Assembly (NCBI GenBank): GCA_964630925.1
Contig: CAZVZK010000034.1
Coordinates: 1-64,000 of the forward strand
DNA length: 64,000 bases
Direction: 5' to 3'
Origin: RGDT01 sp964630925
GTDB taxonomy: Bacteria; Planctomycetota; Planctomycetia; Gemmatales; Gemmataceae
Notes under the pieces: generated by a model
The model's input: the letters and a program-made list of their open reading frames with translations, nothing else
Databases searched by the model: none
Told to the model about the DNA's origin: nothing
Part shown: one piece after another, positions 1 through 8,202 of the stretch
How the letters are laid out: each line of letters starts with the position of its first letter
Numbering within the stretch: the stretch's first letter is position 1
Position numbers and translations under genes: made by a program

Positions 1-1
1 C

Positions 2-25
2 CGCAAGCTCAAGGACGGCAGCTAA
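2..25 (+). CDS. 3' end of a gene entering from the left (partial)
   Basis: The first bases read in frame as RKLKDGS followed by TAA, which could be the C-terminus of a plus-strand gene that begins before the window. Only seven codons are visible, so neither coding status nor family can be judged. The next gene on the right points toward it. Confidence 0.3.
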   Translation, partial: RKLKDGS

Positions 26-35
26 CGGTGGTAAG

Positions 36-251
36 TCACCTTGGAAGGGCTGGCTGCCAGAACACCGCACCCGGCTCGACCAGGCCGCCCTCATCAAACG
101 TCTGCATCCACAGGTCATAGCCGTAATCCGCGGGCGACCGCAGGAAGACGTGGCCCTCTTCGAGGATGAGCCGCTCGACGTGGTTGTGGCTCAGGTCGGC
201 GATGACATGCTCGCGCGTCCGCCGTTTCCTCTCGTCCGTCGCCCGCGCCAT
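36..251 (-). pseudogene. DUF4365-like N-terminal remnant
   Basis: A 71-residue reading frame starting at MARATDER. Its pattern RTREHVIADLSHNHVERLIL, followed by DYGYDL, TFD and GxVEPG, matches my memory of the N-terminal half of DUF4365, a domain of unknown function sometimes found in defence and mobile contexts. DUF4365 proteins normally continue after the VEPG segment with an LQLKxT stretch and reach about 150 residues or more; here the frame ends with WQPALPR and a stop. It is therefore probably a truncated remnant. A longer start at 302 is possible but has no family resemblance in the extra residues. Function cannot be inferred. Confidence 0.55.
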
Positions 252-331
252 GCCTCGGCCCTCCGCTCGATTGTACCACGAGACACGCCGTCGCCCTACC
301 ATGACCCTGCCCGCCCCGACACGGTGAACCC

Positions 332-1291
332 ATGCACGCCGCCGTCCTCCTGCTCCTCCTCCCCGCTGCCGACACCCTCCCCAAGGTCGCGCGCGGCGAC
401 AAGGGCGTCGCCATCGAGACCGACGCCCTCGAGGCGTTCATCGTCACCGACGGCTACGTCTCCGGCGTCGGCGCCGGCAGCCTCCGCGACAAGAAGACCG
501 GCGCACGCGACCTCGGCTTCGGCCTGCACATCATGGACTTCCTCCTCGCCCCCGGATGGAAGGACGACGGCTACACCCGCGACAGGAAGCTCCACGGCGA
601 CCTGCCCAAGCACTACATCGAGGGGCCGCAGATCTGCACGAAGGCCCGCAAGCTCACCCCCGAGATCACCGAGGGCGACGGCTGGGTCGCCGTCAAACTC
701 AAGTTCACCTTCACCGAGGCCGCCAGGGGCCTCAAGGCCGGCTCCACCTGGGAGCAGACCCTCGTCTTCAGGAACGGCCTGCGCTACGTCCTCAGCGCCG
801 AACGCATTACCAGCGTCAACACGGTCAAGGACCTCTTCTACCGCATCGACATGCCCGGCCACATCAAGCACAAGGCCGGCGACACCTTCTCCCACGTCTA
901 CCTCAGCCACCTCAAGGAGCCGATCCCGTCCAAGGAGTTCACGAAGGACTTCGGCCCCGACGAGAGGTTCCTCTACCAGCGCGATGACAAGAAGCCCCTG
1001 GAGAGGATGATCCGCGCCTACCGCGTCAACGTGGGCGGCAAGCCGGGGCCGTGGCTCGCCGGCATGACCCTCGACCCCAGGGCCGCCAGCGAGGGTTGGT
1101 GCCACCAGCGCGGCTACGTGTGCATGATCCAGGAGCTGCACCGCCGCGACGTGAAGGCCGGCGACAGCTTCGGCGCCGCCTACCTCGTCGGCTGGTTCGA
1201 TGACATCAAGGCGATGCACGCCGCCTACGACAGGCACAAGGGCGCGTCGCGGATCGCCCTCGGCGCGAAGGGCGGGCCGAAGCCGGAGTGA
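332..1291 (+). CDS. exported protein of unknown function
   Basis: A 319-residue protein. The first 13 residues (MHAAVLLLLLPAA) form a short hydrophobic export signal. The mature part is mixed alpha/beta with many charged and aromatic residues and no transmembrane segment, suggesting a soluble periplasmic or secreted protein. I do not recognise a domain; segments such as GLHIMDFLLAPGW and YRIDMPGH look conserved rather than low-complexity, and third-position GC matches neighbouring genes, so it is a real gene. It converges on the LRR gene cluster with only 4 bases between the two stops. No Shine-Dalgarno is obvious; the start was chosen because it immediately precedes the signal. Confidence 0.7.
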   Translation: MHAAVLLLLLPAADTLPKVARGDKGVAIETDALEAFIVTDGYVSGVGAGSLRDKKTGARDLGFGLHIMDFLLAPGWKDDGYTRDRKLHGDLPKHYIEGPQICTKARKLTPEITEGDGWVAVKLKFTFTEAARGLKAGSTWEQTLVFRNGLRYVLSAERITSVNTVKDLFYRIDMPGHIKHKAGDTFSHVYLSHLKEPIPSKEFTKDFGPDERFLYQRDDKKPLERMIRAYRVNVGGKPGPWLAGMTLDPRAASEGWCHQRGYVCMIQELHRRDVKAGDSFGAAYLVGWFDDIKAMHAAYDRHKGASRIALGAKGGPKPE

Positions 1292-1295
1292 TCGG

Positions 1296-2759
1296 CTACT
1301 CCGCATCCACCCAGTAGTAATCATCGTCGTCCGGCCCGTGCTGCCGCTCGGCCACCACCGTGCGCACCCCCGCCCTCTCCAGGGCCGCGACCCCGTCGCG
1401 CGTCAGGGCGTTGCGCGACACGTCCAGCACCTCCAGCCCACCGACGCCCTCGGCGTCGGCCAGGAGACGCGCCCCCTCGTCCGTCATGTTGCCCTGCGCC
1501 ACGTCGAGCCGCTTCAAACGCCGCAGCACCCCCGACCCGGCGATCAGCCGGGCCAGGCCGTCCCCGTCGCGCGTCAGGCGGACCTGCAAGCCCTCCAGCG
1601 CCGGCAGGTGGGGCGAACGCAGCACCGCCCCCAGCTCGGGCAGCGTCACCTCGGCGTCGCGCCCCGGCAGGAGCCGCAGCGTGTGGAGGTTCGTGAGGGA
1701 GGCATTCCGCGACAGGGCGGAAAGCGGATACTCCGGCCCCGGCGTGCCGTACCGCCCGATGGCGAAGTAGTACTGCAGCACCCGCACCTGTCCGAGGGCC
1801 GGCGAGGCGAAGAGCTGGGCGACATCGATCACGGAGTCGTTGATGGACAGCTCTTCCAGCCGCGGGCACTTCTCCAGCAATGCGATCACCTGCTCGGCGA
1901 TCACGTCGTCGAACGGCCGGGCCATCGAGCTGTGCCGCAGCTCGTCCGGGTCGTCGTCGCTGTACCCGTACTTGAACGCACGCAGGTTGCCCAGGTACGG
2001 CGAGGCCAGCAGGGGCGTGATGGGGTCCACGTCCTGCAGCACGTCGTACCACTGCGAATAGGCCCCGCCCTCCGCGACCCCCAGCGCGCGGGCCGGCCCC
2101 TCCACCCAGTCGTCGAAGGCCCACGGGTGGTGACGCATGTCGTAGACGATCTCCAACCGGCTCAACAGCCGCGCCTCCGGCGCCTTCGCCAGCACCTCGA
2201 TGGCCTCCTGCGGACCCGACAGCAGACGCACCGTGTCGAGCCAGCCGCGCCGCAGCGTGTACCGCCACGGCTTGTCTGGCCCGCTCCACTCGCCCCACAG
2301 GAACCGCCCCGTCGCGCCCAGCCACTGCCGCCCGTGCAGCGTCAGCAATTCCGCCTCGCGCCGCGCCAGCGTCTTCCGCTCCGCCGCCGGACGCGCCGGG
2401 TCCTCCAGCGCCAACTGGGTCTGGATCAGCTCGCCGCGTGGGTCGCCCTGCTCCGCGAGGTAGTCGGCGTAGGCCGAGTGCGCCGCCAGGTCGTCGGGGT
2501 TCTCGACCAGCGCCGCCTCCAGCGAGGCCCGCAGCGACGACGAGGCCACCTTCGCCGTCGTCTCCCGGTACCCCTCCTTCACCTGCTCGGCGACCAGACG
2601 TTCCAGCTCCACGCCGGCCGCGGCCTCGTCGGCGAAGTCCTCGCGCTTCGCCTCGCCCGCCGTCCCGACAACGCCCGATGTGACGAGGAGCGAGCGGCCG
2701 TCCCGCTCGGCGTACCAGAATCGGCCCGCCGCCCCGTCACCCTTCAAGAAGGTACGCAT
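1296..2759 (-). CDS. WGR / TIGR02996 / leucine-rich-repeat protein (copy 3)
   Basis: 487 residues. An N-terminal WGR-like domain occupies about residues 1-70 (FWYAERDGRSLLVTSGVVG). Residues about 80-125 are the TIGR02996 repeat-companion domain, with the hallmark AYADYLAEQGDPRGELIQTQ. The remainder contains degenerate leucine-rich repeats, ending in LDVSRNALTRDGVAALERAG. TIGR02996 proteins form a large paralogous group in Gemmata relatives and are of unknown function; the LRRs suggest protein binding. This is the last of three tandem paralogues on the minus strand; the gap to the previous stop is 6 bases, so they are likely one transcript. No signal peptide, so cytoplasmic. Confidence 0.88.
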   Translation of the reverse strand: MRTFLKGDGAAGRFWYAERDGRSLLVTSGVVGTAGEAKREDFADEAAAGVELERLVAEQVKEGYRETTAKVASSSLRASLEAALVENPDDLAAHSAYADYLAEQGDPRGELIQTQLALEDPARPAAERKTLARREAELLTLHGRQWLGATGRFLWGEWSGPDKPWRYTLRRGWLDTVRLLSGPQEAIEVLAKAPEARLLSRLEIVYDMRHHPWAFDDWVEGPARALGVAEGGAYSQWYDVLQDVDPITPLLASPYLGNLRAFKYGYSDDDPDELRHSSMARPFDDVIAEQVIALLEKCPRLEELSINDSVIDVAQLFASPALGQVRVLQYYFAIGRYGTPGPEYPLSALSRNASLTNLHTLRLLPGRDAEVTLPELGAVLRSPHLPALEGLQVRLTRDGDGLARLIAGSGVLRRLKRLDVAQGNMTDEGARLLADAEGVGGLEVLDVSRNALTRDGVAALERAGVRTVVAERQHGPDDDDYYWVDAE

Positions 2760-2765
2760 GGCCGG

Positions 2766-4232
2766 TCACTCCACGTCCACCGACAGATAGTCTGTATCCT
2801 CCGGATCGTGCTGCGCGTCGGAGGCCACGGCCCCGATGCCGGCATCCTTCAAAGCCGTGACGCCCGCCGCCGTCAGGGCGTTGCGCGACACGTTCAGCAC
2901 CTCCAGCCCGCTGATACCAGGGGCGTTGGCGAGGAGGGCCGCGCCCGCGTCCGTCATGTTGCCGTACGCGAGATCCAGCGTCTTGAGCCGGCGCAGGATG
3001 CCGGACCCGGCGATCAGCCGCGCCAGGCCGTCCCCCTCCTGCGTCATGTGGACCTGGAGGTGCGCCAGGGCCGGCAGGTTGGGCGAGCGCAGCAGCGCCT
3101 CCAGCTCGGGCAGGGCGATGCCGGCGTCGCGTCCGGGGTGTAGCCGCAGCGTGTGCAGGCGGGTGAGCGCGGCGTTCCCCGCCAGGGCCGAGAGCGGGTA
3201 CTCCGGCTCCGTGGCGCGGTAGCGGCCCACGCCGAAGTAGTACTGCAGGACGCGCAGGCCGCCGAGCGCCGGCGAGGCGAACAGCCTCCCGACGTGCTCC
3301 ACGTCCACGTTCAGGTACAGCTCCTCCAGACGCGGACACCTCCCCAGCAAGGCGAGGAGCGTCTCGGCCTTGCAGTCGGCGAACGGATAGACCATCGTGC
3401 TGTGCCGCAGGTCGTCCGGGTCGTCGTCGCTGTACCCGATCTTGAAGACACGCAGGTTGCCCAGGTAGGGCGAGGCCAGCAGCGGCGCGAGGACGGTCAC
3501 ATCGTTGATCACGTCCCAGCCCTCACCCGAATCGTCGCTGGCGTCGAGCGACAGGGCGCGGGACGGCCCGACGATCCACTCGCCGAAGTCGAACGGGTGG
3601 TAACGCATGTCGTACACGATCTCCAGCCGGCTCAGCAGCCGCGCCTCCGGCGCCCGCGCCATGATGGCGATGGCCTCGGCGGGGCCGGGCAGGGCCCGCA
3701 CGCTGTCGAGCCACCCCCGCCGGAACGTGTACCGCCACGGCCTGTCGGGCCCGCTCCACCTGCCCCACAGGAACTTGCCCGCCTCCCCCAGCCACTGACG
3801 CCCGTGCAGCGTCAGCAGCTCCGCCTCGCGCTCGCGCAGCCTCTTCCGCTCCGCCGGCTTGCGTGACCCGTCCTCCAGCGCCAGCTGGATCTGGATCAGC
3901 TCGCCGCGCGGGTCGCCCTGTTCGGCCAGGTAGTCGGCGTAGGCCGAGTGCGCCGCCAGGTCGTCCGGGCTCTCGACGAGCGCCGCCTCCAGCGCCGCCG
4001 TCAGCGGCGACGGGGGCGCGGCCTTGGCCGTCGTCTCCCTGTAGCCCTTCTTCAGCTTCTCGGCGACGAGCTTGTCATGCTCCCTGAGCGCCTTGGCCTC
4101 ATCGGCGAGCTCCTTGACCTGCGTCTGGCCCGCCGTGCCGACGCGCCCGAACGTCACGGCGAAGGACTTGCCGCGCATCTCGATGTTCCAGAACTTGTTC
4201 GACTTCTCGTCGGCGTAGACGAACGTCCGCAT
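2766..4232 (-). CDS. WGR / TIGR02996 / leucine-rich-repeat protein (copy 2)
   Basis: 488 residues with the same architecture as its neighbours: WGR-like domain at about 1-70 (FWNIEMRGKSFAVTFGRVG), TIGR02996 at about 85-130 (YADYLAEQGDPRGELIQIQ), then a long leucine-rich-repeat region ending NVSRNALTAAGVTALKDAG. It is closer to a canonical WGR (TFGRVGTAGQTQ) than copy 3. It begins with the shared MRTF start and lies 6 bases after the stop of copy 1 and 6 bases before copy 3. The three copies match along their whole length, so they arose by duplication of the entire gene. The ligand of the LRRs is unknown. Confidence 0.88.
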   Translation of the reverse strand: MRTFVYADEKSNKFWNIEMRGKSFAVTFGRVGTAGQTQVKELADEAKALREHDKLVAEKLKKGYRETTAKAAPPSPLTAALEAALVESPDDLAAHSAYADYLAEQGDPRGELIQIQLALEDGSRKPAERKRLREREAELLTLHGRQWLGEAGKFLWGRWSGPDRPWRYTFRRGWLDSVRALPGPAEAIAIMARAPEARLLSRLEIVYDMRYHPFDFGEWIVGPSRALSLDASDDSGEGWDVINDVTVLAPLLASPYLGNLRVFKIGYSDDDPDDLRHSTMVYPFADCKAETLLALLGRCPRLEELYLNVDVEHVGRLFASPALGGLRVLQYYFGVGRYRATEPEYPLSALAGNAALTRLHTLRLHPGRDAGIALPELEALLRSPNLPALAHLQVHMTQEGDGLARLIAGSGILRRLKTLDLAYGNMTDAGAALLANAPGISGLEVLNVSRNALTAAGVTALKDAGIGAVASDAQHDPEDTDYLSVDVE

Positions 4233-4238
4233 GGCACG

Positions 4239-5693
4239 TCACTCCGCATCCACCTCGTAGAGGTAATCCCTGTCCTCCGGCCCGTGCTGTCCGTCGGCCA
4301 CCACATCGACGCCCGTCTTGCGCAGCGCCTTGATCCCCGCCGCGGTCAGGGCGTTGCGCGACACGTTCAGAACGTCGAGGCCCTTCACGCCGGGCACCCC
4401 CGCCAGGATACGCGCCCCCTCGTCGGTCATGCTGCCGTAGCCGATGTCCAGCACCTTCAGCCCGCGCGGGAGGCCACACCCGGCGATGGCCCTCGCCCCG
4501 TCGTCGCCGTACTCGGTCATGTGGAATTGCAGGTGCCGCAGGGCCGGCAGGTTGCGCGACGACAGGACGGCCCGCAGGTCATCGATGCCGAGGGTGGAGT
4601 CGCGTCCGGGGTGCAGCCGCAGCGTGTGCAGGTGCCTCAGTGCGGCGTTGCCGGCGAGCACCTCCATCGGATACGCGGAGAATCGGCGCCGCGGGTACGT
4701 GTGCTCGTAGCCGAAATAGTACTGCAGCACGCGCAGCCCGCCCAGCGCGGGCGACGCGAACATTGCCCGCACGTCGCCCAGGTCGGTGTTCAGGTACAGC
4801 TCCTCCAGACGCGGGCACTTGTCCAGCAACTTGAGGACACGTTTGGCGTCGCAGTCGGAGAACGCGGGGATCATCGTGCTGTGCTGCAGGTCGAGCGGGT
4901 CGTCGTCGCTGTACCCCAGCCGTAACACACGCAGGTTGCCCAGGTGCGGCGACTTGAGCAGCGGGGCCAGCACCGCCCCGTCCTCCACCATCTCATACGG
5001 CTCCTCGTCCTCGATCCCCAGCACCTTCGCCGGCCCCTCCACCCACTCGTCGTAGTCGTTGTGGTACCGCATCTCGTACACCACCTCCAGCTTGCGCAGG
5101 AGACGGACCTCCGGCGCGGACGCCAGGATCTCCAGCGCCCGTTGCGGCCCCGACGGCACCCGCACACAATCCAGCCACCCCCGCCGCAGCGTGTACCGCC
5201 ACGGCCTGTCGGGCCCGCTCCACTTGCCCCACAGGAACTTCGCCGTCGCACCCAACCACTGCCGCCCGTGCAGCGTCAGCAGCTCGGCCTCGCGGGCTTG
5301 CAGCCGCTTCCGCTCCGCCGGCTTGCGCGACGCGTCCTCCAGAGCCAACTGCACCTGCACCAGCTCGCCGCGCGGGTCGCCCTGCTCCGCGAGGTAATCC
5401 CCGTACGCCATGTGCCCGGCGAGGTCGTCGGGGCTCTCGACGAGCGCCGCCTCCAGCGAGGTCCGCAGCGGCGATGTCACCGTCCTCGCCGTCGTCTCGA
5501 CGTAGCCCTTGCCCAGCTTCTCGGCGATCAGCCGGGCCTGCGCCTTGAGCGCCGCCAACTTGCTGTCGAACGTCTTGCGCTGCGTCTGCCCCGCCGTCCC
5601 AACGCGGCCGAACGTCACCGTGAACGTGTCGCCGCTCAGGTCGATGTCCCAGAACTTCCGCGTCCCCCCCTCGGTGCAGACGAACGTGCGCAT
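4239..5693 (-). CDS. WGR / TIGR02996 / leucine-rich-repeat protein (copy 1)
   Basis: 484 residues, first gene of the tandem triplet. The start MRTFV at 5693 is preferred over the ATG at 5699 because GAGGAG ends 6 bases before it and because both paralogues start at the same residue. WGR-like domain (FWDIDLSGDTFTVTFGRVG) at about 1-65, TIGR02996 domain (YGDYLAEQGDPRGELVQVQ) at about 85-130, then degenerate LRRs through the end. The frame is open further upstream, but that part is antisense to the esterase and is not protein-like. It is divergent from the esterase gene, with a 66-base spacer that must hold both promoters. Confidence 0.88.
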   Translation of the reverse strand: MRTFVCTEGGTRKFWDIDLSGDTFTVTFGRVGTAGQTQRKTFDSKLAALKAQARLIAEKLGKGYVETTARTVTSPLRTSLEAALVESPDDLAGHMAYGDYLAEQGDPRGELVQVQLALEDASRKPAERKRLQAREAELLTLHGRQWLGATAKFLWGKWSGPDRPWRYTLRRGWLDCVRVPSGPQRALEILASAPEVRLLRKLEVVYEMRYHNDYDEWVEGPAKVLGIEDEEPYEMVEDGAVLAPLLKSPHLGNLRVLRLGYSDDDPLDLQHSTMIPAFSDCDAKRVLKLLDKCPRLEELYLNTDLGDVRAMFASPALGGLRVLQYYFGYEHTYPRRRFSAYPMEVLAGNAALRHLHTLRLHPGRDSTLGIDDLRAVLSSRNLPALRHLQFHMTEYGDDGARAIAGCGLPRGLKVLDIGYGSMTDEGARILAGVPGVKGLDVLNVSRNALTAAGIKALRKTGVDVVADGQHGPEDRDYLYEVDAE

Positions 5694-5759
5694 GGGCATC
5701 TCCTCGCCGTGGCCGCCGGGCCGGGCTATCCTATCACCCCACACCCAAAGGAGCCCGCC

Positions 5760-6698
5760 ATGACCCTCCCCACGCTGCTCCTCGCCGCGCTCGCCCTCCC
5801 CGCCGCCGAGTCGAAGACGACGCACACCTACAAGGCCGTCGGCAAGCTGGAGATCAAGGCCGACGTGTACCGCGAGGACGACGACAAGGCCCGCCCCGTG
5901 GTGGTGTGGATCCACGGCGGCGCCCTCATCAACGGCAACCGCGCCGGCGTCCCGAAGCGCCTCAAGGACGACGCCCTCAAGGCCGGCTGGATCCTCGTCT
6001 CCATCGACTACCGCCTTGCCCCGGAGACACGGCTCCCCGAGATCACCGCCGACGTGGCCGACGCCGTGAAGTGGGTGCATGAGAAGGGCCCGAAGCTGTT
6101 CCACGCCGACCCGGCCCGCGTCGCCGTCGCCGGAGGCTCCGCCGGCGGCTACCTCGCCCTCACCGCCGGCTACAAGGCCAGGCCGCGCCCCGTGGCCGTG
6201 CTGTCGTACTGGGGCTACGGCGACCTCGTCGGCGACTGGTACAGCAAGCCGAGCCCGCACCCCGTCCACAACCGCGTCAAGGTGACGCGCGAGGAGGCGC
6301 TCAAGCAGGTGGGCGGCCCGCCCATCGCCGACAACCGGGACCGCAAGGGCGACGGCGGCAAGTTCTACCTCCACTGCCGGCAGACGGGCGGCTGGCCCAA
6401 GGCCGTCTCCGGCTGGGACCCGCACGCCGAGGCCGACAGGTTCAACCCCTTCATGCCCGTCAAGAACGTGACGCGCGAGTACCCGCCGACCCTGCTGATC
6501 CACGGCAAGGCCGACACCGACGTGCCGCACGAGCAGTCGGAGATGATGGCAGCCGCGTTCAAGAAGCACGGCGTCGAGCACGGGCTGATCAGCCTGGCCG
6601 GCGCCGAGCACGGCCTCGCGGGCGGCGACAAGGCCGAGGTCGAGAAGTCGCACAAGGCGGCGCTGGCGTTCCTGAAGAAGCACCTGGACGCGAGATGA
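5760..6698 (+). CDS. exported alpha/beta-hydrolase (HSL/esterase type)
   Basis: 312 residues. A short signal (MTLPTLLLAALALPAAES) is followed by an alpha/beta-hydrolase fold: oxyanion motif HGGALINGN near 58-66, nucleophile elbow GGSAGG with Ser127, acid in HGKADTDVP (Asp252 or Asp254) and histidine in GAEHGL near 284. This is the layout of hormone-sensitive-lipase-like carboxylesterases, which are common in planctomycetes and often act on acylated sugars or aryl esters. AAAGGAG lies 6 bases before the ATG. The sequence does not indicate a specific substrate. It is likely periplasmic. It could equally be annotated as an acetyl-xylan-esterase-like enzyme. Confidence 0.85.
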   Translation: MTLPTLLLAALALPAAESKTTHTYKAVGKLEIKADVYREDDDKARPVVVWIHGGALINGNRAGVPKRLKDDALKAGWILVSIDYRLAPETRLPEITADVADAVKWVHEKGPKLFHADPARVAVAGGSAGGYLALTAGYKARPRPVAVLSYWGYGDLVGDWYSKPSPHPVHNRVKVTREEALKQVGGPPIADNRDRKGDGGKFYLHCRQTGGWPKAVSGWDPHAEADRFNPFMPVKNVTREYPPTLLIHGKADTDVPHEQSEMMAAAFKKHGVEHGLISLAGAEHGLAGGDKAEVEKSHKAALAFLKKHLDAR

Positions 6699-6747
6699 TC
6701 GCCCTCGGCTGACGGCTGTTGGAGCCGCTTCGGCGACCAGAGTAAAG

Positions 6748-6775
6748 CCCGGGGTGAGGCTCTGCGAACCCCGGG
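6748..6775. repeat. inverted repeat CCCGGGG / CCCCGGG
   Basis: A perfect 7-base inverted repeat with a 14-base loop in the gap between the esterase stop and the next start. It could act as a weak terminator for the esterase or be part of a dispersed element; there is no U-tract. Confidence 0.45.
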
Positions 6776-6816
6776 AACACGGCCCGCGACGCACCCTCTT
6801 GACGTTGGAGGCGGAC

Positions 6817-8049
6817 ATGCTCGAACGACGCACGTTCCTCGGCGCCGCGGCCGCCGCGGGCCTCGCCGCCGGCGCCGAGGAGAAGCCCCGCAAGAAGCTG
6901 GCCATCGTCACCACCGAGTGGCGGTTCCGCTCGCACGCCTGGCACATGGGCGAGCGCTTCCTGGGCGGCTACCCCATCAAGGGCCGCTGGCACAAACCGG
7001 CGCTCGACGTGGTGTCGGCCTACGTCGATCAATTCCCCAAGAACGACCTGAGCCGGCAGCGTGCCAAGGAGTCGGGCTTCACCATCCACAAGAGCATCGC
7101 CGAGGCCCTGCGGTGCGGCGGCGACAAGCTGGCCGTCGACGCCGTCCTCATCATCGGCGAGCACGGCGACTATCCCGACAACGACATCGGCCAGAAGAAG
7201 TACCCGCGCTACGAGTTCTTCAAGGCGTGCGTCGAGGTCTTCAAGAAGGACGGCCGCTCAATCCCGATGTTCAACGACAAGCACCTGTCGTGGCGTTGGG
7301 AGTGGGCCAAGGAGATGGCCGACACCTCGCGCACGATGGGCTTCCCCTACCTCGCCGGGTCATCGCTGCCGGTGACGTGGCGCATGCCGGCCATCGACGT
7401 GCCCCTCGGCGCCAGGATGGAGGAGGCCATGTGCGTGGCGCTGGGCCGCGTGGACAGTTACGACTTCCACGCCCTGGAGGTGATCCAGTGCATGGCCGAG
7501 CGCCGCGCCGGCGGCGAGACCGGCGTGTCCGCCGTGCAGGCGGTCCGCGGCGACGGCGTCTGGAAGCTCCTCACCGGCACGCGGGCCGACCTGTTCGAGG
7601 CGTGCCTGTGCCGCAGCCAGACGCTGGCCCAGGCGCCCACCTACAGCCACCGCCACCCCACCACGAAGCAGATGCGCGAATGGGTCAAGGAGCCGGTGGC
7701 CTACCTGATCGACTACAAGGACGGCCTGAAGGCGACGATGCTGCTGATGAACGGCCTCGTCGGCGACTTCACGTTCGCCGCGAAGCTCAAGGGCCGGGCC
7801 GAGCCGCTGTCCACGCTCTTCTACCTCCCGCCGGCGCCGAACATCGGCTACTCGGCGGCGCTGATGTCGAAGGCCGAGGAGCTGTTCACCACGGGCAAGG
7901 CGGCGTACCCCATCGAGCGCACCCTCCTCACGACGGGCCTGGTGGAGGCGGGGATGAAGTCCCTGGCCGCGGGCCAGAAGCGCCTGGAGACGCCGCACCT
8001 GGCCGTCAGCTACAAGCCCCCGCGCGAATCGACCTACTGGCATGAGTGA
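6817..8049 (+). CDS. Tat-signal protein of unknown function (planctomycete type)
   Basis: 410 residues starting at MLERRTFLG, preceded by GGAG with a 6-base gap. Residues 1-20 form a twin-arginine-like signal (ERRTFLGAAAAAGLAAGA), indicating folded export, possibly with a cofactor. The mature part opens with KKLAIVTTEWRF, like the first strand of a nucleotide-binding fold, and contains VLIIGEHGDYPDND and LIDYKDGLKATMLLMNG. It resembles a group of planctomycete exported proteins of unknown role that share features with Gfo/Idh-type oxidoreductases. I cannot identify a catalytic residue. It follows the esterase on the same strand at 118 bases and precedes a dispersed hairpin repeat. Confidence 0.75.
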   Translation: MLERRTFLGAAAAAGLAAGAEEKPRKKLAIVTTEWRFRSHAWHMGERFLGGYPIKGRWHKPALDVVSAYVDQFPKNDLSRQRAKESGFTIHKSIAEALRCGGDKLAVDAVLIIGEHGDYPDNDIGQKKYPRYEFFKACVEVFKKDGRSIPMFNDKHLSWRWEWAKEMADTSRTMGFPYLAGSSLPVTWRMPAIDVPLGARMEEAMCVALGRVDSYDFHALEVIQCMAERRAGGETGVSAVQAVRGDGVWKLLTGTRADLFEACLCRSQTLAQAPTYSHRHPTTKQMREWVKEPVAYLIDYKDGLKATMLLMNGLVGDFTFAAKLKGRAEPLSTLFYLPPAPNIGYSAALMSKAEELFTTGKAAYPIERTLLTTGLVEAGMKSLAAGQKRLETPHLAVSYKPPRESTYWHE

Positions 8050-8060
8050 GAAGAAAACAT

Positions 8061-8180
8061 GATCCACGGATCACACGGATCGCACGGATAACAGCCAAGG
8101 CAGGCAGCCAATCGGATGCCGCTCGTCTTCTACTTTCTTGTCTTCTGATTTTATCCGTGTTTTTCGTGTGATCCGTGGAC
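8061..8180. repeat. dispersed hairpin element, family A, copy 1
   Basis: Left arm 8061-8091 and right arm 8151-8180 are inverted copies. Each arm is three 9-base units: CCACGGATC, ACACGGATC, GCACGGATA on the left; CCACGGATC, ACACGAAAA, ACACGGATA when the right arm is reverse-complemented. The 59-base loop is not strongly paired. The element fills the space between two co-directional genes. Related copies occur at 21775-22123, 26036-26168 and, in a variant form, 49810-49972. Confidence 0.85.
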
Positions 8181-8202
8181 AAATTGTCTTCTGGAGTCCC
8201 AC

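Noticed and set aside
1200..3143. Long plus-strand open frame of 647 codons across the LRR genes
   Set aside because: It is antisense to two well-supported LRR genes and consists of Arg/Pro/Gln-rich sequence without domains; such frames arise from the high GC content.
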